Notes: generated by a model from the letters alone, not told the origin. A stretch of 48,063 nucleotides of DNA from Chryseobacterium rhizosphaerae (GCF_003385455.1 NZ_QNUF01000034.1:1-48063), one strand, 5' to 3'. Shown: positions 17,067 to 26,093, numbered from the stretch's first letter. A program made the numbers and translations.

Positions 17067-18215
17067 CTATACTTTCGTTAGTTCCTTTTTAAAATTTTCT
17101 ATGGTTGTTCTGTACATTTCCTCATAAATAGGAAGTATGTTTTTCAAATCGAATTTTATAGCCTGTTCTTTTGCATTTTCTTTCATTTGGGATAAAAGAT
17201 CGTCGTTACTCAATAGCTTAATGGTATAGTTACTCATAGCTTCCACATTCCCGATTTCTGCTAAATAACCGGTTTCACCCTGAATATTTACTTCAGGAAT
17301 TCCTCCGGCATTGGAGCTGATTACAGGGGTGTAGGCTGCCATTGCTTCAAGAGCGGCTAACCCAAAGCTTTCCTGCTCCGAAGGCAGTAAAAATACATCT
17401 GAAAGCTGTAATATTTTATAAAGATCATTAACCTTACCTAAAAGACGTATTTTGGAGATAAGATCGGGATTTTCTTCCAGAAATTGGTTTACTTTTTCCA
17501 TATCAGGACCTTCTCCAATGATAATCAGTTTTGACTTTACCTTTTTATTTACGTTTTTAAAAATTTGAAGTACCTCTTCTACACGCTTCACAGGACGAAG
17601 GTTTGAGACATGGATCAGTATTTTTTCATCCGGATTTGCAAACTGTGTTCTTTGACATTCAGAACAGTCATCAAATTCAGAATTGTCAATAAAATTGGTA
17701 ATAACCTGTATTTCCTTTTTGATATTAAAAAACTGAAGGGTATCTTTTTTCAGACTTTCAGAAACCGAAGTAATTGCATCCGACTGATTGATTGAAAACT
17801 CTACAGCATGTTTATAACTTGGATGTTGACCCACAAGGGTAATATCTGTTCCGTGAAGGGTTGTTACCAAAGGAATATCATTATTATCCTCACGAAGCAT
17901 TTGTTTAGCTGTAAATGCTGCATAGGCATAAGGAATGGCATAATGAGCGTGAAGCAAGTCAAGCTTATAAAGATTGACAACCCGGTAGATCATAGAACTT
18001 AACGCAATATCATAAGGCTGATATTGGAAAAGGGGATAAGTTTGAACATTTACCCTGTGAAAGAAAATATTTGGATTGGTAATGTCTAATCTTGCAGGAA
18101 GTGCAGAACTGATGAAATGCACTTCATATCCTTTATTGGCAAGTGACATTCCCAATTCTGTTGCTACAATTCCGCTTCCACCATATGTTGGATAGCAAAG
18201 TATGCCTATTTTCAT
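17067..18215 (-). CDS. bshA: N-acetyl-alpha-D-glucosaminyl L-malate synthase
   Basis: 382 residues. BshA is the GT4 glycosyltransferase that joins UDP-GlcNAc and L-malate in the first step of bacillithiol synthesis. It is recognised by the N-terminal CYPTYGGSGIVATELGMSLA, the LHAHYAIPYAYAAF region, LVTTLHGTDITLVGQHPSY, and the C-terminal nucleotide-binding part LLPSEQESFGLAALEAMA. Length matches the family. It starts 4 bases after the GH3 gene's stop, so the two are probably coupled in one transcript. bshB and bshC are not in this window. Confidence 0.95.
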   Translation of the reverse strand: MKIGILCYPTYGGSGIVATELGMSLANKGYEVHFISSALPARLDITNPNIFFHRVNVQTYPLFQYQPYDIALSSMIYRVVNLYKLDLLHAHYAIPYAYAAFTAKQMLREDNNDIPLVTTLHGTDITLVGQHPSYKHAVEFSINQSDAITSVSESLKKDTLQFFNIKKEIQVITNFIDNSEFDDCSECQRTQFANPDEKILIHVSNLRPVKRVEEVLQIFKNVNKKVKSKLIIIGEGPDMEKVNQFLEENPDLISKIRLLGKVNDLYKILQLSDVFLLPSEQESFGLAALEAMAAYTPVISSNAGGIPEVNIQGETGYLAEIGNVEAMSNYTIKLLSNDDLLSQMKENAKEQAIKFDLKNILPIYEEMYRTTIENFKKELTKV

Positions 18216-18219
18216 TAGA

Positions 18220-19932
18220 TTATTGTTGTTTTGATGTTGTTAAAAATAGAGTAGGGGTAAGATCTATACCCATGCCTGGTTGTAATTGGTCATTTACCAG
18301 TACAGGAAGTCTTCCCCATATTTTTGTTTTTCCGTTCAAAGCATCGGCTGTCGCATTCATAGAATCATCATTGTTTTCATAAGAAACAAGAACCGTTGAT
18401 ACTTTTGAAATATCAATGTCTTTTAAAGCATAAGCACTTCCAAATACATTGAGGATTACTTTTTGATTTCTTGTCAGATCACTAAGCGTTTTCTTAGACT
18501 CTGCTGATATTTTGTAAGGCTTGTAAGCCGTAGAGTTGTCCTTATGAAAGCCTACAACTACAGTAGAACCTGCCGGAATTGTATTGATTTCGCTTGCTTT
18601 TTTTATAATGACATTTGACCCCATTCTATTGGCAAAAGTTTGGTAAGGGGCTTCTTCCAAAGGAACATAATAAATCTGTTTCCCGGTAACAGGAAGAAGT
18701 TTTTGATCATCCTTTAATAAAGTTAAGGCATTGGAATATAAATTCTGAACCAATGTTTTATGAGAATCATTATTCAGGTCAGCATTGATGTTATCAGGAC
18801 TTTTGGGAGTGTATTGAGTCAGTCCTAAAAAATATTTTGTAAGCAAAATCTTCTTTACACTTTCTTCCACCCGGGATTGAGGGATTTCTCCTTTATCTAT
18901 GGCTTTCTGAATCAGTTTTTTACCTTCAGAAACGCCCTGTGAGAAAAGCATAATGTCATTTCCTGCGCTGAAGGCCATGGCATCCAGTTCTCCCGGTTTG
19001 TATTTATTGGCTACAGCACCCATATTGAGGGCATCTGTGATGATTAATCCTTTATAGCCTAATTGGTCTTTCAATAAACCTGTAATGATATTTTTAGAGA
19101 CTGAAGCCGGAATTCCTTTTCCTGATTCTAAACTCGGAACATACAAATGAGCAACCATTACACCACCGATTCCTTTATCCATTAATGCTTTGAATGGTGC
19201 TAATTCTATAGTATTAAGCCTGCTGAGGTTATGAGAAACAACGGGGAGATCAAGGTGTGAATCTGTATTGGTGTCACCATGACCCGGGAAATGTTTGATC
19301 GCAGCCAATATATTGTTGTCCTGAAGACCATTAGAATAGGATAGAGCAGATCCAATCACATTATTGACTTCTGATCCAAAGCTTCTGTTACCAATGATAG
19401 GATTGTTTGGATTCGTATTGACATCCACTACCGGAGCAAAATCCCAGTTAATACCCATCCTATGGCAATCTTCTGCAATTTTTGCAGACATCTGGTAAAT
19501 TAAATTCTTATCCTGAATTGCCCCTAATGTCATTGCCCAAGGAAATTTGTGGGCAGTTGCTATTCTTTGAAACAGTCCCCATTCAGCGTCCATTCCGATC
19601 ATCAACGGAACTTTGGACTTCTGCTGAAACTCATTGACAAGGTTGATCTCTCTGGCTGCATCGTCCTGCATTAAGATCAAACCACCTATTTTATCAGCTG
19701 TAACAATATTTCTTACCTGATTGATATAATCCTCTCCTTTATTAGTATATAATGCAACAATAAAGAGTTGTCCCAGTTTTTCATCCTGAGAAAGATTTTT
19801 ATACGTTTTTTCTACCCATTGCTGTGCCTTTTTCAAATCTTCCTGAGATGTGTTTTTTGGCTGATACTGAGCCTTAATCTTTGGGCTTATCAGTGCAACA
19901 ATAAAGAGTGAAGTATATACTATTTTCTTCAT
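18220..19932 (-). CDS. Glycoside hydrolase family 3, beta-N-acetylhexosaminidase-like
   Basis: 570 residues, with a signal peptide (about 1-21, MKKIVYTSLFIVALISPKIKA). The GH3 barrel shows KHFPGHGDTNTDSH with the catalytic His218 and Asp220 typical of NagZ-type enzymes, and the nucleophile Asp300 in ITDALNMG. A C-terminal alpha/beta domain follows. Export suggests it trims GlcNAc-containing glycans or peptidoglycan in the periplasm. ATG 19932 was chosen because a longer frame to 20019 would run across the promoter at 19950-19981 and bury the signal peptide. It is the first gene of an operon with bshA. Confidence 0.9.
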   Translation of the reverse strand: MKKIVYTSLFIVALISPKIKAQYQPKNTSQEDLKKAQQWVEKTYKNLSQDEKLGQLFIVALYTNKGEDYINQVRNIVTADKIGGLILMQDDAAREINLVNEFQQKSKVPLMIGMDAEWGLFQRIATAHKFPWAMTLGAIQDKNLIYQMSAKIAEDCHRMGINWDFAPVVDVNTNPNNPIIGNRSFGSEVNNVIGSALSYSNGLQDNNILAAIKHFPGHGDTNTDSHLDLPVVSHNLSRLNTIELAPFKALMDKGIGGVMVAHLYVPSLESGKGIPASVSKNIITGLLKDQLGYKGLIITDALNMGAVANKYKPGELDAMAFSAGNDIMLFSQGVSEGKKLIQKAIDKGEIPQSRVEESVKKILLTKYFLGLTQYTPKSPDNINADLNNDSHKTLVQNLYSNALTLLKDDQKLLPVTGKQIYYVPLEEAPYQTFANRMGSNVIIKKASEINTIPAGSTVVVGFHKDNSTAYKPYKISAESKKTLSDLTRNQKVILNVFGSAYALKDIDISKVSTVLVSYENNDDSMNATADALNGKTKIWGRLPVLVNDQLQPGMGIDLTPTLFLTTSKQQ

Positions 19933-19949
19933 GACTTTTTGAATAAGAA

Positions 19950-19981
19950 CAAAAATACAATTAAAAAAATGACGAAAACAA
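19950..19981 (-). promoter_or_regulatory. Promoter of the GH3-bshA operon
   Basis: On the minus strand TTG (19981-19979), a 21-nt spacer and TATTTTTG (19957-19950) match Bacteroidota promoters and lie 18 bases before the start at 19932. Confidence 0.75.
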
Positions 19982-20048
19982 TGTTTTTTAAATTTTTGGT
20001 ATATGATTTGAATACGCAATATAAATAATAACTAAACTTTAAATAGAA

Positions 20049-20585
20049 ATGAAAAAAATTCTTCCATTTATATTATTAGCAGGAATTGGCTTTTTGTCTT
20101 TCAGTTGTGATAACAAAGATGATGTTGTAATACAACAGAATACCAATTTTCAGATGAAAGATGCTACTGGAACATTTACTGCTCCAAACTTTGCACTTAT
20201 AATGGATATTAGTATTAAAAATACGGATGTAGTTTTAGTATACAGAAAAGTGGGAAATTATTGGCAAATTATACCTAAAACTTATTATTTAGATAATGTG
20301 AATAATTTACCAACGGGAAGAGAATTAGATTATAATTTTGATTTTAATACTCAAGAAGTAAGAATCAATACGGCGGCAAACTTTAATCAGGGTACGCAAA
20401 TGACGTCTGGAGAAATTAATCAATATTTAACAAATCAGACTTTTAGGGTTGTACTTGTTCCTGCAAACACAACAGGTTCAAGCAGTAAATCAGTAAAAGC
20501 TCCGGTTGATTATAGTGATTACAATGCTGTTGTTAAATATTACAATCTTAATGATTCTAATGTAGCATCAGTAAGAGTAAATTAA
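20049..20585 (+). CDS. Putative lipoprotein, unknown function
   Basis: 178 residues. The lipobox FLSFSC puts the lipidated cysteine at about residue 20, followed by DNKDD. The mature part is beta-rich and Asn/Thr-rich (ALIMDISIKNTDVVLVYRK, NYWQIIPKTYYL) and resembles small lipoproteins common in Chryseobacterium, but I cannot name a family. The gene diverges from the GH3-bshA operon and ends at a strong two-way terminator. Confidence 0.75.
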   Translation: MKKILPFILLAGIGFLSFSCDNKDDVVIQQNTNFQMKDATGTFTAPNFALIMDISIKNTDVVLVYRKVGNYWQIIPKTYYLDNVNNLPTGRELDYNFDFNTQEVRINTAANFNQGTQMTSGEINQYLTNQTFRVVLVPANTTGSSSKSVKAPVDYSDYNAVVKYYNLNDSNVASVRVN

Positions 20586-20616
20586 GAAATATCTTTTCAG
20601 TTTTTTATAATTAAAG

Positions 20617-20646
20617 AAAGCCCCGGAAGAAATTCCGGGGCTTTTG
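20617..20646. terminator. Two-way terminator between convergent lipoprotein genes
   Basis: A perfect 12-bp stem (20617-20628 with 20633-20644, core GCCCCGG) closes a GAAA loop. T's follow on the plus side and A's precede it, so it can end both genes. Confidence 0.9.
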
Positions 20647-20650
20647 ATTT

Positions 20651-21589
20651 TTAACATCTAAATCCACCTATTTTATTACATGGAAGGCTTGGTACGTGAC
20701 TTGGGTCAAATGGTTTCTGAATTATTTTTACATTTTGAAGAAGCATACTAAAATCACTTTCAGGTACAAAATTTGGAGTTAATCCAGAAAGTTCAGGTTG
20801 GAAATAAATTATGATGGCATTTTGAGACTCAGTTAAAGAAAAATTAAATATAAATTCGTTCTTAGTATATGCTCCATAAGAGACCACAGCTTTTTCTTGT
20901 TTAAAATAATTAGAAACAAACGAGTTATTTACAATAGGCCTTTTTGCACAGGGATCATTTCCTCGGATTTGTGGAGAGTTTGTTAACTCTACTCCTACAG
21001 TCGGAAGTCCTTGGCTCTGGTCGACATTATATAAATCTGCAATAGCATTAGAGGAGCCATGCTTAATATGATATATAAAATCTTGTATAGATGTATCAAG
21101 CCTAATTTCATATGTAAAATTTGCTTGAAATGGAAATTCTATTGAAATTGCGTTTGATTTAGGATTATTATTGATAATCGGGTTTCGTCCTCCTCCTATG
21201 TCAGTAGTTTGGGGTTTATTGCTTGCGGAAAACCTTATACCTTTCCAAAGAAATGCATCCGTTCTTGGTATTCCATATCCTCTAATTGTATATCCCAAAA
21301 ATGTAAGTGGAGTAGGACCAAATGCTGCTGTTGATGTATATGTGTTATCGATATTATATCCAGCTTCAAATGAACATCCTCCGCCATCTGGTTGCATAAA
21401 AGTTTTATTTAAATCCAAATCCATTAAAGTAATTTCGCCTCCATTTGAGGCTAATATTTTATTTGATAGAGATGGCAAAGCTTCTTTTAAGTTTAAATTT
21501 TGTTCTTCATCCTGAGAATAAATAAGGTCATTGTTGCTAGCACAGCTCATAACTAATAAAGAAGAAATAATAAATAATGTTTTTTTCAT
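20651..21589 (-). CDS. Putative lipoprotein, unknown function
   Basis: 312 residues with a lipoprotein signal (LLVMSCAS; lipidated Cys16). The body has segments such as GGGCSFEAGYNIDNTYTST, LTFLGYTIRGYGIPRTDAF and SIEFPFQANFTYEIRLD, suggesting beta-sandwich domains, and cysteines that may pair (NDPCAKRP; the end reads LPCNKIGGFRC). No family recognised. The frame is intact and the gene stands alone. Confidence 0.7.
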   Translation of the reverse strand: MKKTLFIISSLLVMSCASNNDLIYSQDEEQNLNLKEALPSLSNKILASNGGEITLMDLDLNKTFMQPDGGGCSFEAGYNIDNTYTSTAAFGPTPLTFLGYTIRGYGIPRTDAFLWKGIRFSASNKPQTTDIGGGRNPIINNNPKSNAISIEFPFQANFTYEIRLDTSIQDFIYHIKHGSSNAIADLYNVDQSQGLPTVGVELTNSPQIRGNDPCAKRPIVNNSFVSNYFKQEKAVVSYGAYTKNEFIFNFSLTESQNAIIIYFQPELSGLTPNFVPESDFSMLLQNVKIIQKPFDPSHVPSLPCNKIGGFRC

Positions 21590-21606
21590 AAAAATTATAT
21601 TTTTTG

Positions 21607-21614
21607 CAAATATA
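21607..21614 (-). promoter_or_regulatory. Candidate -7 element of the 20651-21589 lipoprotein gene
   Basis: TATATTTG on the minus strand matches TAnnTTTG and lies 17 bases before the start codon. A good -33 TTG at the right distance was not found. Confidence 0.4.
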
Positions 21615-21672
21615 ATTCAATTTTAAAAACACACTATTTAGTGAAATATTAATTGGTAATAATATTATTATC

Positions 21673-22269
21673 TTAATTATCATTGTCATCAAGGAGATGT
21701 CCAAAGAAATCTTTTTTAGTCTGTAAATAGCCTTTACTTATTTCATTAGCCGGAATTTGTAAAGGAATCCGTGAATTAAGGTGAATATTACTGTCTACCA
21801 CATATTTTACCTTTTCAGGATTGTTGGTAAGCAGGTTGATATCTTTTACCTCTAATAGATTCAGGATTTCAATAGCTACTCCAAAGTTTCTGTCATCAGC
21901 AGGAAGTCCTAGTTCAAGGTTGGCCTGAACAGTGTCTAGACCTTTTTCCTGTAATGAATACGCCTTTAGTTTATTGATAATTCCAATATTTCTGCCTTCC
22001 TGACGAAGATAGACAATAATTCCTCCATTTTCATGGATATATTTCATAGCGGCGTCTAATTGCTGGCCGCATTCACACTTTTTTGAATGGAAAACTTCTC
22101 CTGTAATACATTCTGAATGGAAACGCACATTAACAGGTTTTGAAAAATCTGTGTTTTCTGCGATAATAGCCATGTGAGGCATCCAGTCGTTTTCATTTTC
22201 AGAGAAAGCTATCATTCGGAAATTGCCATGTTCGGTAGGAACATTGGCCTCCGCCTGAGTTTTGATCAT
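21673..22269 (-). CDS. ribA: GTP cyclohydrolase II
   Basis: 198 residues, the stand-alone RibA that opens GTP to start riboflavin synthesis. The zinc cysteines fall at 54, 65 and 67 (HSEC...CECG), as in E. coli RibA, and the catalytic LRQEGRNIG lies at 88-96. It lacks the RibB domain found in many bifunctional enzymes. It is the last gene of the 28.7-21.7 kb minus-strand cluster, 15 bases after a lipoprotein gene. No FMN riboswitch precedes it, since there is no room. Confidence 0.95.
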   Translation of the reverse strand: MIKTQAEANVPTEHGNFRMIAFSENENDWMPHMAIIAENTDFSKPVNVRFHSECITGEVFHSKKCECGQQLDAAMKYIHENGGIIVYLRQEGRNIGIINKLKAYSLQEKGLDTVQANLELGLPADDRNFGVAIEILNLLEVKDINLLTNNPEKVKYVVDSNIHLNSRIPLQIPANEISKGYLQTKKDFFGHLLDDNDN

Positions 22270-22284
22270 TAATAGTTAATTGTT

Positions 22285-22746
22285 TTAACTTCCTGGTAAA
22301 GCATCTTCAATAACAGAAATATTGGTTTTTAAACGAACCAGGTATCTGTTGAGAACCTCATCATCATCTCTATCAAGATTTTGTCTTTGCTTTTGTATTT
22401 TCTTATATGATTTTTCGAAGCTTTTAAGGGCTCTGCTCTTTCCGGCAGAGTTATTCGCATCAATGGCATATAAATAGTTCTGAAGGCTGTATTTCAAGCT
22501 TGTTATTTCATCATTCAACCCATTACTTTTAAATTTAGGAAAGGTTGAAATTATATTTGAAATTTCAGAAGCGTTTATATTTTCCTTGATATTGATATTG
22601 AAACTCTTTTTTGAGCCTCTGTCAGAATCAGAACCTTTTGTTTCACTATAAAAATTATTCGACAGCGGGGAAAGGTTAAGCTTTTCCGTTGCGCAGGAAG
22701 AAGTTATTATTATAATTAGTACTCCAAAAAAAAATCGTTTTTTCAT
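22285..22746 (-). CDS. Putative lipoprotein, unknown function
   Basis: 153 residues with a lipoprotein signal (IIITSSCATEK; lipidated cysteine at about 18). The mature part is mostly helical and charged (LKSFEKSYKKIQKQRQNL, DDDEVLNRYLVRLKTN). No family recognised. Its start overlaps the stop of the DUF4254 gene by 4 bases, so the two are translationally coupled. Confidence 0.75.
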   Translation of the reverse strand: MKKRFFFGVLIIIITSSCATEKLNLSPLSNNFYSETKGSDSDRGSKKSFNINIKENINASEISNIISTFPKFKSNGLNDEITSLKYSLQNYLYAIDANNSAGKSRALKSFEKSYKKIQKQRQNLDRDDDEVLNRYLVRLKTNISVIEDALPGS

Positions 22747-23357
22747 TTCTGTTGCCCTTTTTGATAAAGGATTGGATTAAGACTTTCATCGTTGTACATT
22801 TTCATTTGTTTGTACACTTTCATCTTAATATTACCGTTTTCAATGTCAGCAAGCAACTGATCTATGGAAGTTGATAGATCTTCTTTCTGAGTAAGCAGTA
22901 CATCCAGTTTAGCCTGGCAATTTTTGCGGTGCTTGTCAGAAGCAGATTCTCTATTCGCTTCCAGTGACATATGATAAACCTTGAGAGCAAGAATTGATAA
23001 TCTGTCTACTGCCCAAGCGGGAGTTTCTGTATTTATTTTTGCTTCAGGTTTAGGAGTTATATTTTCAAACTTTGTAAGGAACCAACTGTCAATATATTCT
23101 ACCAGATCAGTTCTTTTCTGATTGGAGGCGTCTATTGTTCTCTTCAATTGAAGAGCCTCAGCCGGATCAATATTTTCATCCCTAATTATATCTTCCAAAT
23201 GCCATTGAACGGTATCAATCCAGTTCTTTGCATACAAAATCCGTTCCAAACTATCTATTTCGAACGGGTTATTAATTAGAGAGTTAACGTTATCAGACAC
23301 GTGATAGTCTTCAATACATTGATTGAAGACTTTCCATGCAGTCTCAGTGAAATTCAT
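22743..23357 (-). CDS. DUF4254 family protein
   Basis: 204 residues, all-helical and cytoplasmic (no signal). DUF4254 features include NPFEIDSLERILYAKNWIDTVQWHLEDIIR near the front and ETPAWAVDRLSILALKVYHM in the middle. The function of this Bacteroidota family is not established; the family often sits near cell-envelope sugar genes, which fits this location. It lies 15 bases after tatA and overlaps the next gene. Confidence 0.85.
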   Translation of the reverse strand: MNFTETAWKVFNQCIEDYHVSDNVNSLINNPFEIDSLERILYAKNWIDTVQWHLEDIIRDENIDPAEALQLKRTIDASNQKRTDLVEYIDSWFLTKFENITPKPEAKINTETPAWAVDRLSILALKVYHMSLEANRESASDKHRKNCQAKLDVLLTQKEDLSTSIDQLLADIENGNIKMKVYKQMKMYNDESLNPILYQKGQQK

Positions 23358-23372
23358 TAATCGTAAGGAATA

Positions 23373-23585
23373 TTAGTTACTGGAAGAATTATTATTTGTA
23401 GAAGAAGTTTTATTTTCAGAACCTGGTTTATCTTCTTCTTTTACCGCATCTTTAAATTCTTTGATTCCTGAACCTACTCCTCTCATTAATTCCGGAATTT
23501 TCTTTCCTCCAAATAGTAATACCAAAAGTACTGCTACGATAAGGATATGCTGCCAAGATAAGGCTAGTATTGTTATTGTATTCAT
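23373..23585 (-). CDS. tatA: Sec-independent protein translocase TatA/TatE
   Basis: 70 residues with the TatA plan: a short N-terminus, one membrane helix (about 12-28, HILIVAVLLVLLFGGKK), the FGGKKIPELMRGVGSGIKEF hinge and amphipathic helix, and a Ser/Asn-rich disordered tail. It forms the export pore for folded twin-arginine substrates. TatC is not in the window. It lies 31 bases after the EnvC-like gene. Confidence 0.93.
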   Translation of the reverse strand: MNTITILALSWQHILIVAVLLVLLFGGKKIPELMRGVGSGIKEFKDAVKEEDKPGSENKTSSTNNNSSSN

Positions 23586-23616
23586 CTCTTAAAATTTTTA
23601 CAAAGTTAAGCTTTTT

Positions 23617-25179
23617 TTAATATGAAATCCAACCTAATGGATCAACTGGTGTACTTCCGTTCCATACTTGGAAATCAAGGGTATAGGAACCGTCAAAATC
23701 CTGGGCTACTGTGCCTACGGGAGTCCCTGAAGAAACCTGTTGTCCTTTAGAAACGCTTACATTTCCTAAGTTGGAATAAATAGTAAAATAGCTTCCGTGT
23801 TTTACAATAACAGTTTTGGTTCCATCATTGTTTGCCAGTACTGAAGATACTGACCCTGGGTACACCGATTTAGCACGCGTACCGGCAGGAACAGAAATTT
23901 TTATTCCGTTATTTTCTTCTGTAATATTTTTGAAAACAGGGTGTGGCTGTCTTCCGAAACGGTGGGTGATTTGTCCCGCTCTGTCTGCAGGATAACCAAG
24001 TCTTCCTCTGTTGTCTGCAAAACTGCTTCCGGTAGAAGTAGAAACCCCATAGCTTGTCATGGCCTTTGTTTCCGCAGTTTTTTTATCTTCTTCTTTTCTC
24101 TTGGCAAGAGCAGCTTCTGCTGCTTTTGCGGCAGCCAGCTTATTGGCAGCTTCCCGTGATTTAGCAGCAGCTTCATCTGATGCTTTTTTAGCGGCTAATC
24201 TTTTAGCTTCATCTCTCGCACTGGCTTCTACTTTGGCTGCCTCTTCATTACGTTTTCTTTCTTCTTCAGCTCTTTTTGCGGCTAGCTCAGCAGCTCTTTT
24301 AGCTTCAGCTTCAGCCAATCTTCTTTCTCTTTCCAGCGCTTCGGCTCTGGCTTTAGCTTCGGCTTCAATTCTCGCCTTCTCTCTTTCAGCAGCAATTTTG
24401 GCTAAACGGATTTTTTCGGCTTCCGCTTTTCTTCTTGCTTCTTCTTCAGCCTTTGCTATTCTCATTTCCTCAGCAATAATTGCTCTGATCTGTCCTTCAA
24501 GGGCCTTAGACTGAACCTGTTTTTGTTTAAGCTCAACCGTAAGTTTCGACTCGTTCTTTTTGAATTCAGTAACAAGCTGTTCCTTTTGTGCCCTTTCTGC
24601 ATTAATCGTTGCAAGATCTTTCTGTTGGTTGATCAACAGATTTTCTTTTGCTTTTACCGAGTTTTGTCTTTGTGCAATTGTTTTTTTGATCTGATTGGCT
24701 GCATCAGTGATTTCGGCAGCTTTCTTATCCTGATAATCAGAATATTGTTTCAGGTACTGTACTCTACGTATAGCTTCTCCTAAATTCTTGGAAGAAAGGA
24801 TAAAGGTTACTTTATTTTGTACACCTTTGTTTTTATAAGCATTTACAAGAACTTCAGCATAATTTTTTCTCAGAACTGCCAATTCCTTATTCTGACGATT
24901 GATCTCCAGCTGGCGCAGGTAGATATCATCTTCGATAAATCTTTTTTCTTTCTGGGTATTATTGTAAACCTTTTCTCTTAAAACTAACTTTTGATTAACG
25001 TTGGTGAGATAGGCTAAAGAAAGTTTAGATTCGCTTCGGGTTTTGGCTAAATCTGAATTTATTTGTGCAATTTGTTTTTTAAGTTCGGCATTCTGTTTTT
25101 GCAGCTGTTCTTTATTCTGCTGTCCCTGGTGCAGTCCGAACACCAAAATACCTATTAAAAAGCTAAATTTTTTAATCAT
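23617..25179 (-). CDS. EnvC-like murein hydrolase activator (degenerate LytM/M23)
   Basis: 520 residues. A signal peptide (1-20) is followed by a very long coiled coil (about 20-370, rich in Ala, Glu, Lys and Arg, with AEAEAKRAAELAAKRAEEE-type runs) and a C-terminal LytM/M23 domain from about 395. The usual zinc ligands are lost: where active enzymes have HxGID the protein has NNGIKI, and where they have HxHFE it has TLDFQV. This fits EnvC/NlpD-type activators that switch on septal amidases without cutting peptidoglycan. Its start overlaps the DUF4292 stop by 4 bases. Confidence 0.9.
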   Translation of the reverse strand: MIKKFSFLIGILVFGLHQGQQNKEQLQKQNAELKKQIAQINSDLAKTRSESKLSLAYLTNVNQKLVLREKVYNNTQKEKRFIEDDIYLRQLEINRQNKELAVLRKNYAEVLVNAYKNKGVQNKVTFILSSKNLGEAIRRVQYLKQYSDYQDKKAAEITDAANQIKKTIAQRQNSVKAKENLLINQQKDLATINAERAQKEQLVTEFKKNESKLTVELKQKQVQSKALEGQIRAIIAEEMRIAKAEEEARRKAEAEKIRLAKIAAEREKARIEAEAKARAEALERERRLAEAEAKRAAELAAKRAEEERKRNEEAAKVEASARDEAKRLAAKKASDEAAAKSREAANKLAAAKAAEAALAKRKEEDKKTAETKAMTSYGVSTSTGSSFADNRGRLGYPADRAGQITHRFGRQPHPVFKNITEENNGIKISVPAGTRAKSVYPGSVSSVLANNDGTKTVIVKHGSYFTIYSNLGNVSVSKGQQVSSGTPVGTVAQDFDGSYTLDFQVWNGSTPVDPLGWISY

Positions 25180-26021
25180 TTAATCTCAATTTTCTTATAA
25201 CTGGATGGTACAGAATAAGCTGTTTCCATCCTCGAAAAGTCAAATTTCGTATTTTCCATTAAAATCTGACTAGATTTTGAGCCTTTTATAATTATTTTAA
25301 CATTTTTTGGAAGGCGGATTCCTTCATATTCATTCCAGTCACTGTAAGAAATTTCCAGCTCATCCGGAGATAAAACATCTTTAAGGTTTACGCTCAGTAA
25401 ATCATAGTTCGTGTCATATTGCAGGACAATTTTATACTCCCTGTTTTTTTCGTCAGTGACAATTTTCTGATTGACCTTTGAGGCCATTTTATATCCCTGT
25501 GCATTTTGAGTCAGGGTAAATTGTGAGTCACTGATCTTTACAAAAGTTCTGCCCATCAGTATTTTCTCCAAAGATTTATAGTCGATGAAATTAACATTCA
25601 ATAGATTATTGAGATAATCAAAATCAGAATCAATATAGACCTTGTTTACTTTATCCTGACCTTTTATCCCTTCCGGAGTGGCAATTCCTCTTGCCACATT
25701 CAGGAATACAGCCCTTAAGTTCATCCATACTTTTTTATCATTTTCGATATATACGGTTGCATCCAGGGTAGGTATAAAACTTCCGGTTTCTACACGGACT
25801 TTACTATCGATCTTAATCTGCTCAAACTTTGGTGGGATTAATACATGCTCGAAAAAAGTGAGTTTATCGCTCACCGGCTCATTTACATCTTTTGGACTTT
25901 TATTATTTTCTGCAGTGGTAATACTGTCCTGTGCGTTGCCATCATTATTTTTAATGGCATTTCTTGTTTTACAGGATGATAAGGCAAGAAGTAATAAAAG
26001 GAGTGGGATCCAATTTTTCAT
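25176..26021 (-). CDS. DUF4292 lipoprotein
   Basis: 281 residues with a lipoprotein signal (LLLLLALSSCKTRN; lipidated Cys17). The mature part is beta-rich, with the family's repeated strands: KIDSKVRVETG, KKVWMNLRAVFLNVARGIATPEG, DYKSLEKILMGRTFV. DUF4292 proteins look like LolA/LolB-type lipoprotein-binding folds. It overlaps the EnvC-like gene start, so the two are co-translated. Confidence 0.85.
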   Translation of the reverse strand: MKNWIPLLLLLLALSSCKTRNAIKNNDGNAQDSITTAENNKSPKDVNEPVSDKLTFFEHVLIPPKFEQIKIDSKVRVETGSFIPTLDATVYIENDKKVWMNLRAVFLNVARGIATPEGIKGQDKVNKVYIDSDFDYLNNLLNVNFIDYKSLEKILMGRTFVKISDSQFTLTQNAQGYKMASKVNQKIVTDEKNREYKIVLQYDTNYDLLSVNLKDVLSPDELEISYSDWNEYEGIRLPKNVKIIIKGSKSSQILMENTKFDFSRMETAYSVPSSYKKIEIK

Positions 26022-26063
26022 GTATTTATCTTTTCAATTAAAAAATACGTTGCAATATTAACG

Positions 26064-26093
26064 CCAAACCACACAAGATGTTTTGTGTGGTTT
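26064..26093. other. Perfect 12-bp hairpin inside the envelope operon
   Basis: CAAACCACACAA (26064-26075) pairs perfectly with TTGTGTGGTTTG (26082-26093) around a 6-base loop. No T tract follows on the minus strand, so it is not a standard intrinsic terminator. It lies in the 111-base gap between the nucleotidyltransferase and DUF4292 genes. Confidence 0.7.

Noticed and set aside
19933..20019. Longer GH3 protein starting at 20019
   Set aside because: It would bury the signal peptide and span a good promoter.
22270..22284. FMN riboswitch before ribA
   Set aside because: Only 15 bases separate ribA from the preceding gene; no room for the aptamer.
24059..24514. Long antisense frame (about 150 codons, Ala/Ser/Leu-rich) opposite the EnvC-like gene
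   Set aside because: It is a by-product of the Ala/Glu/Lys-rich coiled-coil codons on the minus strand; no start context or motif.
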